The notes beneath the pieces are model-generated. The model saw only the letters and a list, made by a program, of their open reading frames with translations, searched no databases and was not told the origin of the DNA. A DNA stretch of 64,000 nt from positions 232,861 to 296,860 of the forward strand of contig NZ_JAKQYM010000004.1 in assembly GCF_022662535.1 (NCBI RefSeq), given 5' to 3'. Position 1 is the stretch's first letter. Each line of letters begins with the position of its first letter. A program made the translations under genes and the position numbers. This DNA comes from Polaribacter marinus. GTDB taxonomy: Bacteria > Bacteroidota > Bacteroidia > Flavobacteriales > Flavobacteriaceae. This document shows, one piece after another, positions 7,966 through 16,895 of the stretch.

Positions 7966-8742
7966 TTACATTAAATCTTTTCTAAGTTTTTCGTTTAGAT
8001 CTTTGTAATCAGAATAGAGTTCAAAACCACCATCTTTTATATATGAGATTTCTCCGGTTTCTTCAGAAACTAATAAACAAGCTGCATCAGTTTTTTCGGA
8101 AACTCCAATTGCTGCTCTATGTCTTAAACCAAATCTTGCCGGAATTCTTGTACTGTCAGAAATTGGTAAAACAACTCTAGTTGCTACAATAAAATTGTCT
8201 CTAATAATTATCGCTCCATCATGTAAAGGACTGTTTTTATAAAAAATACTTTGTAAAATGGCTTCATTTACAGAAGCATTCATTCTATCTCCAGTATTTA
8301 TTAAAAAATCTAAACTATTTGTTCTTTCAATAACAATTAGTGCGCCTGTTTTGGTTTTCGATAAATTTTTACATGCTTCTAAAATAACATCAGTATCAAT
8401 TTCTGTGGTAATCTCTGTTTGTAAAAATTTTAATTGCTTTAAAAAACTACGTTTATTTGTGAAGTTTGTGGTCCCAATCATTAATAAAAATTTTCGGATT
8501 TCTTGCTGAAAAACAATGATTAACGCAATAACTCCACCAGACAAAAGGTAGCCTAAGATACCACTTAACATTTCCATTTTTAAGGCTTGTGTAATTTTCC
8601 AAATAAGAAAAATAAACGCAATACCAATTACAATATTAATGGCAACGGTACCTTTTAATAATTTGTATATATAGTAGAGAAGTATTGCTACAAGTAAAAT
8701 ATCTAATACATCTAACAAAGAAAATTCAATAAAATCTAACAT
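7966..8742 (-). CDS. cdaA: Diadenylate cyclase CdaA
   Basis: A 258-residue membrane diadenylate cyclase that makes cyclic di-AMP from two ATP. Three membrane helices occupy about residues 8-80. The DAC domain follows, with the catalytic motifs DGA (175-177) and RHR (207-209). It is the CdaA class, not DisA. The gene ends the minus-strand group LOG protein, folP, exbD, cdaA. Cyclic di-AMP usually controls potassium and osmotic balance; no partner such as CdaR is visible nearby. Confidence 0.92.
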   Translation of the reverse strand: MLDFIEFSLLDVLDILLVAILLYYIYKLLKGTVAINIVIGIAFIFLIWKITQALKMEMLSGILGYLLSGGVIALIIVFQQEIRKFLLMIGTTNFTNKRSFLKQLKFLQTEITTEIDTDVILEACKNLSKTKTGALIVIERTNSLDFLINTGDRMNASVNEAILQSIFYKNSPLHDGAIIIRDNFIVATRVVLPISDSTRIPARFGLRHRAAIGVSEKTDAACLLVSEETGEISYIKDGGFELYSDYKDLNEKLRKDLM

Positions 8743-8794
8743 GAAAATTGACTGATTTTAGGCTAAAATACTAATAAATTTATTGATATTACTA

Positions 8795-9400
8795 TCAATT
8801 ATTTATTTCAACATCTGATAATAATAAAGGATATTTTTCTCTTATTAATTTTATTTTTTGATATAAGGCTTCATTTTTAGGATTAGATTTTTTATAATCT
8901 TCTAATAAACTCATATAATTTTGTTGATATAATTTAGAGGAAAGTTTATTGCGTAAATGTGAATAAGCAGAATTTAAATTGTCTAAAACGTTTATATAAG
9001 TTTCGTAATTTGTAGTTCTATCTGCTTTAATCGATAGAATTGCCTTAGTTGGGTGTTCTGATGAACTTATTATTTTTTCTCCATTACACCATTCACAAGC
9101 ATTTTTATTAATATCTAAACCACCACCATTATCTATAAAGTTAATGGCAATTTGTTTTAAGTCTTTTAGTTGGGTTATTTTTCCGTCTACAAAAAGTTTA
9201 TTGTTGCTATTAATATTTACTTCTAAAATATTTCGCTCTTTGATGTCCATAACAAAATTATCTTTTGGTTTTTGTGGAATTTTTCTTGCAATTCCAGAAT
9301 CTACATTCATAGTTGTTGTTACTAAAAAGAAGATTAATAATAAAAAAGCAATATCTGCCATAGAGCCAGTATTGATTTCGGGTGTTTTTTTTCTACTCAT
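8795..9400 (-). CDS. ExbD/TolR-family biopolymer transport protein
   Basis: A 201-residue protein with a short cytoplasmic N-terminus, one membrane helix (about 16-32, ADIAFLLLIFFLVTT) carrying the conserved proton-path Asp D16, and a periplasmic domain. ExbD works with ExbB to energise TonB or Tol systems at the inner membrane. No exbB is present nearby, so it probably works with a partner encoded elsewhere. The periplasmic part contains a Cys pair in CEWCNG, unusual for ExbD. It lies between folP and cdaA on the same strand with a 53-bp gap to cdaA. Confidence 0.85.
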   Translation of the reverse strand: MSRKKTPEINTGSMADIAFLLLIFFLVTTTMNVDSGIARKIPQKPKDNFVMDIKERNILEVNINSNNKLFVDGKITQLKDLKQIAINFIDNGGGLDINKNACEWCNGEKIISSSEHPTKAILSIKADRTTNYETYINVLDNLNSAYSHLRNKLSSKLYQQNYMSLLEDYKKSNPKNEALYQKIKLIREKYPLLLSDVEINN

Positions 9401-9589
9401 AATTTCTAGTTATAAAAGTTAATAAATTGAGTTTTCTTTTCGATACAAAACGAAAGAAATTATTAAAGTTTAACTAGCTAGATTTTTGGCGTTAACATTT
9501 ATTTAACAATAAAGATGCCAAGATTTTGAGAAGTAAAAAGTTTGTAAATAAGTTTAGCTTTGATTAACTCTACTTTTATATTTTATTGA

Positions 9590-9672
9590 GTCGTTGAATG
9601 TTTTACATCTGAAACGATTTGTTTAAGCTCTTTTGAAGAACGAAAAAAACGAGTAGTGAAAGTAGGAAATAG
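9590..9672 (+). repeat. Degenerate copy of a dispersed hairpin repeat
   Basis: This interval shares an ordered series of words with 30022-30112: TGAA-C/G-ATTTGTTT-AGCTCTTTT, then GAA-AAAAAA-CGAGT, then GAAAG-AGGAAA-AGC. The central hairpin is shorter here. It lies between folP and exbD and contains no ORF. Confidence 0.5.
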
Positions 9673-9676
9673 CATC

Positions 9677-10501
9677 TTATAAAGAAATTTGTTTTACAAT
9701 ATTAACGGCTTCAATAGCTTCTTTTACATCATGAACGCGTAAAACATTGGCGCCATTTAAAAGAGCGATTGTGTTGGCAGAAGTAGTCGCATTCAATGCT
9801 TCTTGTGCAGAAATATCTAAGGTTTTATACAACATCGATTTTCTTGAAATTCCAGCTAAAATAGGTGTGTCTAAACTTTTAAAAAGTGATAAGTTCTTTA
9901 GGATTTCAAAATTATGATTGATTGTTTTTCCAAAACCAAAACCAACATCAATAATAATATCATTGAGTTTTAATTGATGTAATTTAAAAATTTGTGCAGC
10001 AAAAAAGGAAATAATTTCTTTTATTACATCTTCATAAACAGGATTCATTTGCATATTCTGAGGCGTACCTAACATGTGCATTAAAATATATGGAACTTGT
10101 AAATTGGCTACAGTTTCAAACATTTTATCGTCCATTTTTCCTCCAGAAATATCATTAATAATTGCAGCTCCAGAATTCACCGTTTCTTTGGCCACTTTAC
10201 TTCTAAAAGTATCCACAGAAATTATAATTTCTGGAAAGTTTTTTATCAACAAATCTATTACAGGAACAATTCGTTGTAGTTCTTCTTCTTCAGTAATATG
10301 CTTTGCTCCAGGTCTTGAAGAATAGGCACCAACATCAATAAAAGTAGCTCCTTCAAAAAGCATTTTTTCAACTTGATAAAGAATATCTGTTTCGTTTTTG
10401 TATTTCCCTCCATCAAAAAAAGAATCTGGAGTAATATTTAAAATCCCCATTACTTTAGGAGTTGCTAAATCAATTAAAGTTCCTTTACAATTTACAGTCA
10501 T
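9677..10501 (-). CDS. folP: Dihydropteroate synthase
   Basis: A 274-residue TIM-barrel enzyme that joins p-aminobenzoate to dihydropterin pyrophosphate in folate synthesis. Family motifs are clear: MGILNITPDSFFDGG near residues 18-32, the SVDTFRS strand and GISRKSML near the C-terminus. The ATG abuts the stop codon of the LOG gene (10501/10502), which suggests a two-gene operon with coupled translation. The product is cytoplasmic, and the length is normal. Confidence 0.95.
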   Translation of the reverse strand: MTVNCKGTLIDLATPKVMGILNITPDSFFDGGKYKNETDILYQVEKMLFEGATFIDVGAYSSRPGAKHITEEEELQRIVPVIDLLIKNFPEIIISVDTFRSKVAKETVNSGAAIINDISGGKMDDKMFETVANLQVPYILMHMLGTPQNMQMNPVYEDVIKEIISFFAAQIFKLHQLKLNDIIIDVGFGFGKTINHNFEILKNLSLFKSLDTPILAGISRKSMLYKTLDISAQEALNATTSANTIALLNGANVLRVHDVKEAIEAVNIVKQISL

Positions 10502-11083
10502 TTAACTTACTACTTTACGAATTACATGCTCAATTTCTGGGGCTTGGTAATTGTTCATTTTTTGCATTAAATCATTTACAGAAGCACCAACAATTAACAT
10601 ATTTCTATTGGTTTGTTTTAAATAACCTTCATCTACCATTTTGTCTAATTGTAGCAGTATAGGATCAAAAAAACCATTTATATTTAAAAGACCTACGGGT
10701 TTTTGTTCTATGTGTAATTGATTTAAAGTTAATGCTTCAAAAAGTTCATCTAAGGTTCCAAACCCTCCAGGAAGCGTAATATAGCCATTAATTAATTTAC
10801 TCATGATAACTTTACGTTCGCTCATTTTTTTACAAACAATCATTTCTTCAACTCCTGCATGAACAACTTCTTCTTTTTCTAATAATTGGGGAATTACACC
10901 AATAACTTCACCATTATGGGCAAGAATTGTATCTGCAAGAATACCCATCATTCCAATTTTTCCTCCACCATAGACTAAAGCAATTTTGTTTTTAGCAAAA
11001 TAATTCCCTAGTTCTGTAGCGGCTTCTTTGTAAATAGGATTAAAGCCAAGACTTGAACCACAAAAAACAACAATTCTTTTCAT
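10502..11083 (-). CDS. LOG family nucleotide 5'-monophosphate phosphoribohydrolase
   Basis: A 193-residue Lonely-Guy type protein (TIGR00730). The Rossmann start IVVFCGSSLG, VYGGGKIGMMG (38-47), SERK near residues 88-91 and PGGFGTLDE (105-113) form the typical active site. The family cleaves the N-glycosidic bond of nucleoside monophosphates such as AMP and releases cytokinin-type bases. The bacterial role is mostly house-cleaning or unknown. It is the first gene of the unit with folP. Confidence 0.9.
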   Translation of the reverse strand: MKRIVVFCGSSLGFNPIYKEAATELGNYFAKNKIALVYGGGKIGMMGILADTILAHNGEVIGVIPQLLEKEEVVHAGVEEMIVCKKMSERKVIMSKLINGYITLPGGFGTLDELFEALTLNQLHIEQKPVGLLNINGFFDPILLQLDKMVDEGYLKQTNRNMLIVGASVNDLMQKMNNYQAPEIEHVIRKVVS

Positions 11084-11165
11084 ATTATAGTTGATAAATT
11101 CATTGTAAAAATAAATGAAATGCTTTGAAGATTTACTACATTTGAAGAAATACTTTTTTATACAA

Positions 11166-11702
11166 ATGCAAGATACCTCAAAACAATACGATGCTGTTAT
11201 AGATGAATGTAGAAGTTTATTTATTAAAAAAATGTCTGATTATGGTTCTGCGTGGAGAATTCTACGTTTGCCATCCTTAACAGATCAGATTTTTATAAAA
11301 GCGCAAAGAATTCGTCAGTTACAAGAAAATGAGGTGAGAAAAGTTGATGAAGATGAGAAATCTGAATTTATTGGCATCATTAATTATTCTATTATGGCCT
11401 TAATTCAGTTGGAAAATGGTGTTGTAGCAAATCCAGATTTAACCACAGAACAAGCAACAGTTTTGTATGATAAACATAGCAAAATTACTAAAGAATTAAT
11501 GCTAAATAAAAATCATGATTATGGTGAAGCTTGGAGAGATATGCGTGTTTCTAGTTTAACAGATTTAATTTTACAGAAATTATTACGAGTAAAACAAATT
11601 GAAGATAATAAGGGTAAAACTATTGTTTCTGAAGGGATTGATGCAAATTATCAAGACATGATTAATTATGCTGTTTTTGCGATGATTCATTTAGAAGAAT
11701 AG
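11166..11702 (+). CDS. DUF1599 domain protein with internal duplication
   Basis: A 178-residue cytoplasmic protein of the DUF1599 family. Two repeats are plain: KKMSDYGSAWRILRLPSLTDQ near residues 20-40 and NKNHDYGEAWRDMRVSSLTDL in the second half. Each is followed by a helix carrying a QRIRQL/LRVKQI motif and a later I(I/M)NY segment. The function is not established; a nucleotide-related role has been proposed for the family. I choose ATG 11166 rather than 11115 because a TACATTTG -7 box lies at 11137-11144, inside the longer reading. Confidence 0.85.
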   Translation: MQDTSKQYDAVIDECRSLFIKKMSDYGSAWRILRLPSLTDQIFIKAQRIRQLQENEVRKVDEDEKSEFIGIINYSIMALIQLENGVVANPDLTTEQATVLYDKHSKITKELMLNKNHDYGEAWRDMRVSSLTDLILQKLLRVKQIEDNKGKTIVSEGIDANYQDMINYAVFAMIHLEE

Positions 11703-11739
11703 AATATAAATTTATTTGATTTTTTTTAACAAGAATAGT

Positions 11740-12702
11740 ATGAAGTTATTAGTGCAATTTTCAAGAATAATAGTAGGAGTCTTATTTATTTTTTCAGGCT
11801 TTGTAAAATTGGTCGATCCAATAGGTTCTCAATATAAATTTCAAGAATATTTCTCGGAAGGGGTTTTAAATATAGAATTTTTAATTCCGTATACGTTACC
11901 GTTTGCAATCTTGTTAATTGTTGCAGAAGTTGTTTTAGGAATAGCTCTTTTAGTTGGATGGAAACCTAAATTAACAATTTTTAGTTTACTCATTTTAATA
12001 ATTGTATTCTTATTTTTAACTTGGTATTCTGCATATTATAATAAAGTTACAGATTGTGGTTGTTTTGGAGATGCAATTAAATTAACACCTTGGCAATCAT
12101 TTTATAAAGATGTTTTACTAACACTTTTAATTTTGTTCTTAACATTTAGAATCAAAGATATTAAACCGATTTTTGCAGGGAAACTTCCAACGATTATAAC
12201 CTATATTTCTATATTTAGTTCTTTATTGGTTACATATTATGTCCTTGTGCATTTACCAATTATTGATTTTAGACCCTATGCAATTGGTAAAAATATATCC
12301 GAAGGAATGAAATATCCCGAAGATGGAAGTATTCCTCTAGTGCATGATTTTGTTTTAGAAGATTCTCAAAACGATTTGGCTCCAGAAATTTTAGCTAAAG
12401 AAAAAGTGATGTTGGTTATTGTTTATAATTTAGATAAGTCTGATGAAAACGGATTTTTTAAAATTACGGAAGTAGCTAATAAAGCAATTAAAAAAGGATA
12501 TACCGTGTATGGTGTTTCGGCATCATTTGCAGACGAACTAATTCTTGCGCAAAACAAATACAATTTACCTTTCGAGTTTCTTTTTTGTGATGAAACAACA
12601 CTTAAAACAATAGTTAGAGCAAATCCTGGGGTTTTGATTTTAAATAAAGGAACCGTTGTTGATAAAAGGAATTGGGTAGATGTTGATGAAATAAAATTAT
12701 AA
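11740..12702 (+). CDS. BT_3928-like protein: DoxX/MauE membrane domain plus thiol-fold tail
   Basis: A 320-residue protein. The N-terminal half has four hydrophobic segments of the DoxX/MauE type (SRIIVGVLFIFSGFVKLVDP, a WKPKLTIF loop, and the DCGCFGDA Cys pair before the third). The C-terminal part looks like a degraded thioredoxin-like domain ending in NKGTVVDKRNW. Such proteins are thought to support periplasmic disulfide chemistry. I take ATG 11740 rather than the TTG at 11716. In many relatives it sits beside tpiA and a TlpA protein; here those genes lie about 11 kb away. The stop overlaps crcB by 1 nt. Confidence 0.8.
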   Translation: MKLLVQFSRIIVGVLFIFSGFVKLVDPIGSQYKFQEYFSEGVLNIEFLIPYTLPFAILLIVAEVVLGIALLVGWKPKLTIFSLLILIIVFLFLTWYSAYYNKVTDCGCFGDAIKLTPWQSFYKDVLLTLLILFLTFRIKDIKPIFAGKLPTIITYISIFSSLLVTYYVLVHLPIIDFRPYAIGKNISEGMKYPEDGSIPLVHDFVLEDSQNDLAPEILAKEKVMLVIVYNLDKSDENGFFKITEVANKAIKKGYTVYGVSASFADELILAQNKYNLPFEFLFCDETTLKTIVRANPGVLILNKGTVVDKRNWVDVDEIKL

Positions 12703-13073
12703 TGAAGCAATTACTATTTGTTTTTATTGGTGGTGGGTTTGGAAGCGTTTTACGGTTTATTATTGGCAAATGGTTAAATAATACAGAAAACGGAATTCCA
12801 TATGGTACTTTTTTCGCCAATATTTTAGGAAGCTTTTTAATAGGAATCATTTTAGGTTATGCTGCAAAAAATGATACCTTAAGTCAGAATAGTACTTTAC
12901 TTTTAGCAACAGGATTTTGTGGAGGTTTTACCACTTTTTCAACTTTTGCTTATGAAAATCATGTGTTTTTAAAATCGGGAGATTTTACCAGCTTTGCATT
13001 TTATACAATAGCAAGTTTTGCTGTTGGTTTCCTTGCTGTTTTTACTGGGATGTATTTGGTTAAATTTATTTAA
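12702..13073 (+). CDS. crcB: Fluoride channel CrcB/Fluc
   Basis: A 123-residue four-helix membrane protein. The pore residue N40 (FFANILGSF) and the motif GFCGGFTTFSTF (71-82), whose Phe and Thr residues line the fluoride path, are intact. It forms a dual-topology dimer that exports toxic fluoride. The start overlaps the stop of the previous gene (TAATG). No fluoride riboswitch precedes it; it is transcribed from within the operon. Confidence 0.93.
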   Translation: MKQLLFVFIGGGFGSVLRFIIGKWLNNTENGIPYGTFFANILGSFLIGIILGYAAKNDTLSQNSTLLLATGFCGGFTTFSTFAYENHVFLKSGDFTSFAFYTIASFAVGFLAVFTGMYLVKFI

Positions 13074-13082
13074 AATTAAAAA

Positions 13083-13784
13083 ATGAACAAATTGGTTACT
13101 TATCAATCAGAAGAAAATTTTGCAATTGTTACTATTAATAACGGAAAAGCAAATGCAATTTCCCATGAGGTTATTGAAGGATTAAATGCAAGTTTAGACA
13201 AAGCTGAAAAAGAAAATAAGGTTGTAATCTTAACAGGTAAAGCAGGGATTTTTTCTGGAGGATTTGATTTAAAAGTGATGAAAGAATCACCTGAATCAGC
13301 AAAAGAATTGGTAACAAAAGGATCTAAGTTCTCACTAAGAATGTTGTCTTTTCCACAGCCCATAATTGTAGCTTGTTCTGGTCATGCCATTGCAAAAGGA
13401 GCTTTTTTATTGTTGTCGGCAGATTATAGAATAGGTGTAGAGGGTGATTTTAAAATAGGCTTAAATGAAGTAATGATTGGTATGACAATGCACAATGCAG
13501 GTATTGCCATTGCAAAATCACGCTTATCGGAAGTGTATTTAAATAGAAGTGTAAACAATGCAGAAATTTACAATCCTAAACAGGCAATAGATGTAGGATT
13601 TTTAGATGTAATTGTTCCAGAAAAACATTTGTTATCAACAGCAATTAAAATTGCAGAAATGTTTTCTAAACTTAATAAAAAAGCACATTCTGAAACAAAA
13701 TTAAAGGTAAGGAAACATCATTTACAAGATTTAGAAAATGCTATTGAATTAGATTTACAAAGCAATATTTCTATAAATGCATAG
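13083..13784 (+). CDS. Enoyl-CoA hydratase/isomerase (crotonase) family protein
   Basis: A 233-residue crotonase-fold protein. The oxyanion-hole segment AGIFSGGFDLKVM (about 56-68) and the CSGHAIAKGAFLLLSADYRIG core (about 98-120) are clear. The glutamates used by classical hydratases are not obvious in the second segment (NEVMIGMTMHNAG), so the exact reaction (hydration, isomerisation or other) is open. It lies 9 bp after crcB on the same strand, probably in the same transcript, with no fatty-acid oxidation genes nearby. Confidence 0.82.
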   Translation: MNKLVTYQSEENFAIVTINNGKANAISHEVIEGLNASLDKAEKENKVVILTGKAGIFSGGFDLKVMKESPESAKELVTKGSKFSLRMLSFPQPIIVACSGHAIAKGAFLLLSADYRIGVEGDFKIGLNEVMIGMTMHNAGIAIAKSRLSEVYLNRSVNNAEIYNPKQAIDVGFLDVIVPEKHLLSTAIKIAEMFSKLNKKAHSETKLKVRKHHLQDLENAIELDLQSNISINA

Positions 13785-13793
13785 TTTTTAATA

Positions 13794-14408
13794 TTAATGC
13801 TTCTTAAAAATTTTTACTCCAGCTTTAATTTCTATATCTAAATGATTTTTTCTAGGTGTTAATGGGCAAGAATATTTATCATTATATGCACAATAAGGGT
13901 TATAAGTATTGTTAAAGTTTAAAACAATGGTATTTTCAGTAGAAATATCTGTAGTCATTACATCCATATAACGTCCGCCGCCATAAGATTCTTCACCAGA
14001 AGTATCATCTGTAAATGGTAAAAATAAGTAGTTTTTGTACTTTTCATCAGTCAAATCATCTTGACTTTGATAGATTGTTAATTGGAATTTTTGCCCTTTT
14101 AAAGTAAAATTTAAAATTCCATATTCTTTATACAAAGGTTTTCTACTTGTTGTAGTTGCCATTTCAAAGGTTGGAGCATTCTCTGTTTTTATTAATTTTG
14201 CTGTGACAATAAAAGAGGAGTCTACAGGAAAGAAATCGAGTCCTTTAAAATTTTTTAAATCTTTCCTTTTTAAAGGCGATTTTGAAGCGTCTTTGTATTC
14301 TGCATTTAATTTTTGTTGGTATTCCGTTTTTCCAATTAATGGTCTTTTACCTTGTGAATTACATGAGATCATCAAAAACAACGAAAAAAGTAAACTAATT
14401 TTTTTCAT
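13794..14408 (-). CDS. DUF1684 domain lipoprotein
   Basis: A 204-residue protein starting at ATG 14408 (MKKISLLFSLFLMISC), with a lipobox Cys at residue 16. The mature part carries DUF1684 hallmarks: a LKRKDLKNFKGLDFFPVD segment, YGILNFTLKGQKFQLTIYQS, then DDTSGEESYGGGRYMD and the C-terminal FNNTYNPYCAYNDKYSCPLTP. The function is unknown; the family is common in Bacteroidetes. A TATTTTTG box on the minus strand at 14420-14413 lies only 4 bp before the ATG, suggesting a leaderless mRNA. A longer start at 14459 is less likely. Confidence 0.83.
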   Translation of the reverse strand: MKKISLLFSLFLMISCNSQGKRPLIGKTEYQQKLNAEYKDASKSPLKRKDLKNFKGLDFFPVDSSFIVTAKLIKTENAPTFEMATTTSRKPLYKEYGILNFTLKGQKFQLTIYQSQDDLTDEKYKNYLFLPFTDDTSGEESYGGGRYMDVMTTDISTENTIVLNFNNTYNPYCAYNDKYSCPLTPRKNHLDIEIKAGVKIFKKH

Positions 14409-14562
14409 AGTACAAAAATAGAAAATTAGTTGCAATTTTTTTAAAAAAAGAGAAATCAATAAAGATGGTTTGGTAACAGGTGTTTTTTTTTGATAAAAAT
14501 TTACACTTCAAAAATATAATATTCAATTATTTTATGTAGTTTTATCGCTTAATTAATTAAAA

Positions 14563-14637
14563 ATGAGGAATATCATTACATATAGAACCAAACAATCGTG
14601 TGTTTCACGAAAAAATCGGTATGTTTATATGTTTTGA
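14563..14637 (+). CDS. Putative 24-codon leader ORF upstream of the MFS gene
   Basis: ATG at 14563 opens a 24-codon ORF with six Arg/Lys codons, starting MRNIITYRTK and ending YVYMF, and closing with TGA. It is followed within about 30 bp by a perfect intrinsic terminator that lies just before the efflux-type MFS gene. Several small hairpins (CGTG-N4-CACG, TTGAT-N3-ATCAA) surround it. It could be a regulatory leader peptide or chance. No homologue is known to me. Confidence 0.3.
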   Translation: MRNIITYRTKQSCVSRKNRYVYMF

Positions 14638-14665
14638 TGATATCAATATAAAATCAAACAATTAT

Positions 14666-14700
14666 AAAAAGTCCGACTTCACAGTCGGACTTTTTATTTT
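14666..14700 (+). terminator. Terminator or attenuator ahead of the MFS gene
   Basis: Arms AAAAAGTCCGACT / AGTCGGACTTTTT with a 4-nt loop and a T-rich tail, ending 19 bp before the MFS start codon. No annotated plus-strand gene ends upstream (the neighbour runs the other way). It therefore terminates either a small RNA or leader beginning in 14480-14560, or conditionally controls the MFS gene. Confidence 0.75.
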
Positions 14701-14718
14701 TAAATAAATTAACAAACC

Positions 14719-15927
14719 ATGAAAAAACTTTATCATAATTACATAGATACTTTTAGAGGGCTCTCTTTAGAAGTTTGGTGGTTATCATTAATAACACTTA
14801 TAAATAGAGCGGGCACTATGGTAATTCCGTTTTTGTCAATTTATCTATCAGATAGTTTAAATTTTACGTTGCCAGATGTTGGTTGGATTATGACATTCTT
14901 TGGTTTAGGTTCTGTCTTAGGAACTTGGATGGGTGGAAAGTTAACAGACAAAATTGGTTATTATAAGGTAATGTTGGTTAGTTTGCTTGGAACAGGAATT
15001 CTTTTTGTCTTACTACAATTTGCAAAAACTTTTGAAGCTTTTTGTGCCGGAATTTTCTTAGTGATGTTGGTTGCAGATGCATTTAGACCTGCAATGTTTG
15101 TAGCTTTAAGTGCGTATAGCAAACCAGAAAATAAAACGCGTTCTGTTACTTTAATTCGTTTGGCAATTAATTTAGGTTTTTCTGCAGGACCAGCAATTGG
15201 TGGAGTTATTATTACTGGTATTGGTTATCAAGGACTATTTTGGGTTGATGGTATTACTTGTGTTTTGGCTGCTTTTTTATTGCTAAAAGTTTTACATCCT
15301 AAGAAAGCGAAAATATTAGATGTTGTTAAAGTTGAAAACCCTGTTTCTGCTTATAAAGACAAAGCTTTTTGGATATTTTTTATTGCCATGTTTATTTTTG
15401 GTTTTACATTTTTACAATATTTTTCTACAATGCCACTTTATTATAAGGAAGTAAGACTTTTAACTGTTTTAGAAGTAGGTTTATTAATGGGATTTAATGG
15501 GTTTTTTATCTTCCTTTTTGAAATGCCTTTGATTAATTGGTTAGAAAATATGAAGAACTCAAAAACTAAATTAATTGCATTTGGTTTATTTTTAGTTGCT
15601 ATAAGTTTTATAGTTTTAAACTTTACTTCTTGGGTAGGAATTCTAATTATAGGTATGTTATTAATGACAATTGGAGAAATGATTGCTTTTCCTTTTTCAA
15701 ATGCTTTTGCAGTAGAAAGAGCTAAAAAAGGAAATCAAGGAGAATATATGGCGCTTTATGCTATTGCTTTTTCTCTGTCGCATATTTTTAGTCATAATGT
15801 TGGTATGCAAATGGTTGATAAATATGGTTACGAATTCACCTGGAACTTTATAACGATATTAGCATTGCTAGGTGTCTTTACCTTGTTTATTTTACTTAAA
15901 GTATTAAAAAAAGAAAAAAACACATAA
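14719..15927 (+). CDS. MFS transporter (drug-efflux-like)
   Basis: A 402-residue major facilitator with about twelve membrane helices. The motif-A-like loop GTWMGGKLTDKIGYYKV lies between helices 2 and 3 (about 72-90), and a SAGPAIGGVI motif in helix 5 resembles the antiporter motif C, which favours export of small molecules. The substrate is unknown. It is preceded by a terminator hairpin and a small ORF that may control it. A hairpin separates it from the convergent antiporter gene. Confidence 0.87.
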   Translation: MKKLYHNYIDTFRGLSLEVWWLSLITLINRAGTMVIPFLSIYLSDSLNFTLPDVGWIMTFFGLGSVLGTWMGGKLTDKIGYYKVMLVSLLGTGILFVLLQFAKTFEAFCAGIFLVMLVADAFRPAMFVALSAYSKPENKTRSVTLIRLAINLGFSAGPAIGGVIITGIGYQGLFWVDGITCVLAAFLLLKVLHPKKAKILDVVKVENPVSAYKDKAFWIFFIAMFIFGFTFLQYFSTMPLYYKEVRLLTVLEVGLLMGFNGFFIFLFEMPLINWLENMKNSKTKLIAFGLFLVAISFIVLNFTSWVGILIIGMLLMTIGEMIAFPFSNAFAVERAKKGNQGEYMALYAIAFSLSHIFSHNVGMQMVDKYGYEFTWNFITILALLGVFTLFILLKVLKKEKNT

Positions 15928-15960
15928 AAGTAAAATCTATTTTTTAATAGGTTTTACTTT
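15928..15960. terminator. Terminator between MFS and CaCA genes
   Basis: Arms AGTAAAATCTATT / AATAGGTTTTACT (one G-U pair) with T-runs. It is shared by the two convergent genes. Confidence 0.65.
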
Positions 15961-15962
15961 TT

Positions 15963-16895
15963 TTATAATGTTACAATAACAAAAGCGATGTAAGTAATTA
16001 ATAATAGAATACCATCTTTCCAGTTTAAACGATGTCCTTTGGGGAAAAAAACAAGAGGTAAGATTATAAAAGAAATTCCCAACATCCAGAAAATATCATT
16101 AGAAATTAGTCTGTTGTCTACCAGGGTAATAGGTGTAATCATTGATGTAATTCCTAAAACGGCTAAAATATTAAAGATATTAGACCCAATTAGGTTACCT
16201 AAAGAAATAGCTTTTTCTTTCTTTAAAACGGCTATAATAGACGCAGCTAACTCAGGGATACTCGTTCCTATAGATACAACTGTTACGGCAATAACGCGTT
16301 CACTTACTCCAAAGTCTAGTGCAAGTTTGGTAGCTCCCTTAATTAATAATTCCGAACCTCCCCATAAGGCTAATCCTCCAATAACAAAAAACAAAACAGT
16401 TTTATATAAAGGTAAAGGCACATCATCTTCAGGTAACTCATCTATAACTGCTGTTTTTTGAAAACGTAAAAGAAATATTAAAAAGACAACTAATAAAGAA
16501 AAAAGAATAATTCCTTCATATTGAACGATTACATTATCTCCTGTTAAAAATAGATATAATAACCCGGAAGCGATTATCATTACGGGCCAATCGGTTTTAT
16601 AAAAACTTTTTTGAACTTCCATGGTTCCAAATAATAAAGTAATTCCTAATACCAAACCTAAATTAGCGATATTAGATCCAATAACATTTCCTAAAGCTAA
16701 ATCTGAAGAGCCACTTAAAGCGGCATTGACACTAACAATAAGCTCTGGTGCAGAAGTAGCAAAAGAAACCACTGTCATTCCAATTACAATCTTAGGGATT
16801 TCTAGTTTTAAAGATAAGGCTACCGCAGATTTTAGGAGCCAATTTCCTCCTAAAATTAATAAAATTAAACCACCAATTATTAGTAGAAAGTTCAT
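15963..16895 (-). CDS. Calcium/sodium antiporter (CaCA family, YrbG-like)
   Basis: A 310-residue membrane protein with two homologous halves. Each has the alpha-repeat signature: SFATSAPELIVS with GNVIGSNIANLGLV in the first half, and SIGTSIPELAAS with GNLIGSNIFNILAV in the second. These form the cation sites of Na/Ca exchangers. Ten helices are expected, with the acidic cytoplasmic linker VIDELPEDDVPLP in the middle. I start at ATG 16895; the longer reading from 16931 adds a charged extension absent from relatives. Confidence 0.92.
   Translation of the reverse strand: MNFLLIIGGLILLILGGNWLLKSAVALSLKLEIPKIVIGMTVVSFATSAPELIVSVNAALSGSSDLALGNVIGSNIANLGLVLGITLLFGTMEVQKSFYKTDWPVMIIASGLLYLFLTGDNVIVQYEGIILFSLLVVFLIFLLRFQKTAVIDELPEDDVPLPLYKTVLFFVIGGLALWGGSELLIKGATKLALDFGVSERVIAVTVVSIGTSIPELAASIIAVLKKEKAISLGNLIGSNIFNILAVLGITSMITPITLVDNRLISNDIFWMLGISFIILPLVFFPKGHRLNWKDGILLLITYIAFVIVTL

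Noticed and set aside
12600..12702. Fluoride riboswitch for crcB
   Set aside because: crcB overlaps the upstream coding region by 1 nt, and no GGNGATGG-like pseudoknot element is seen.
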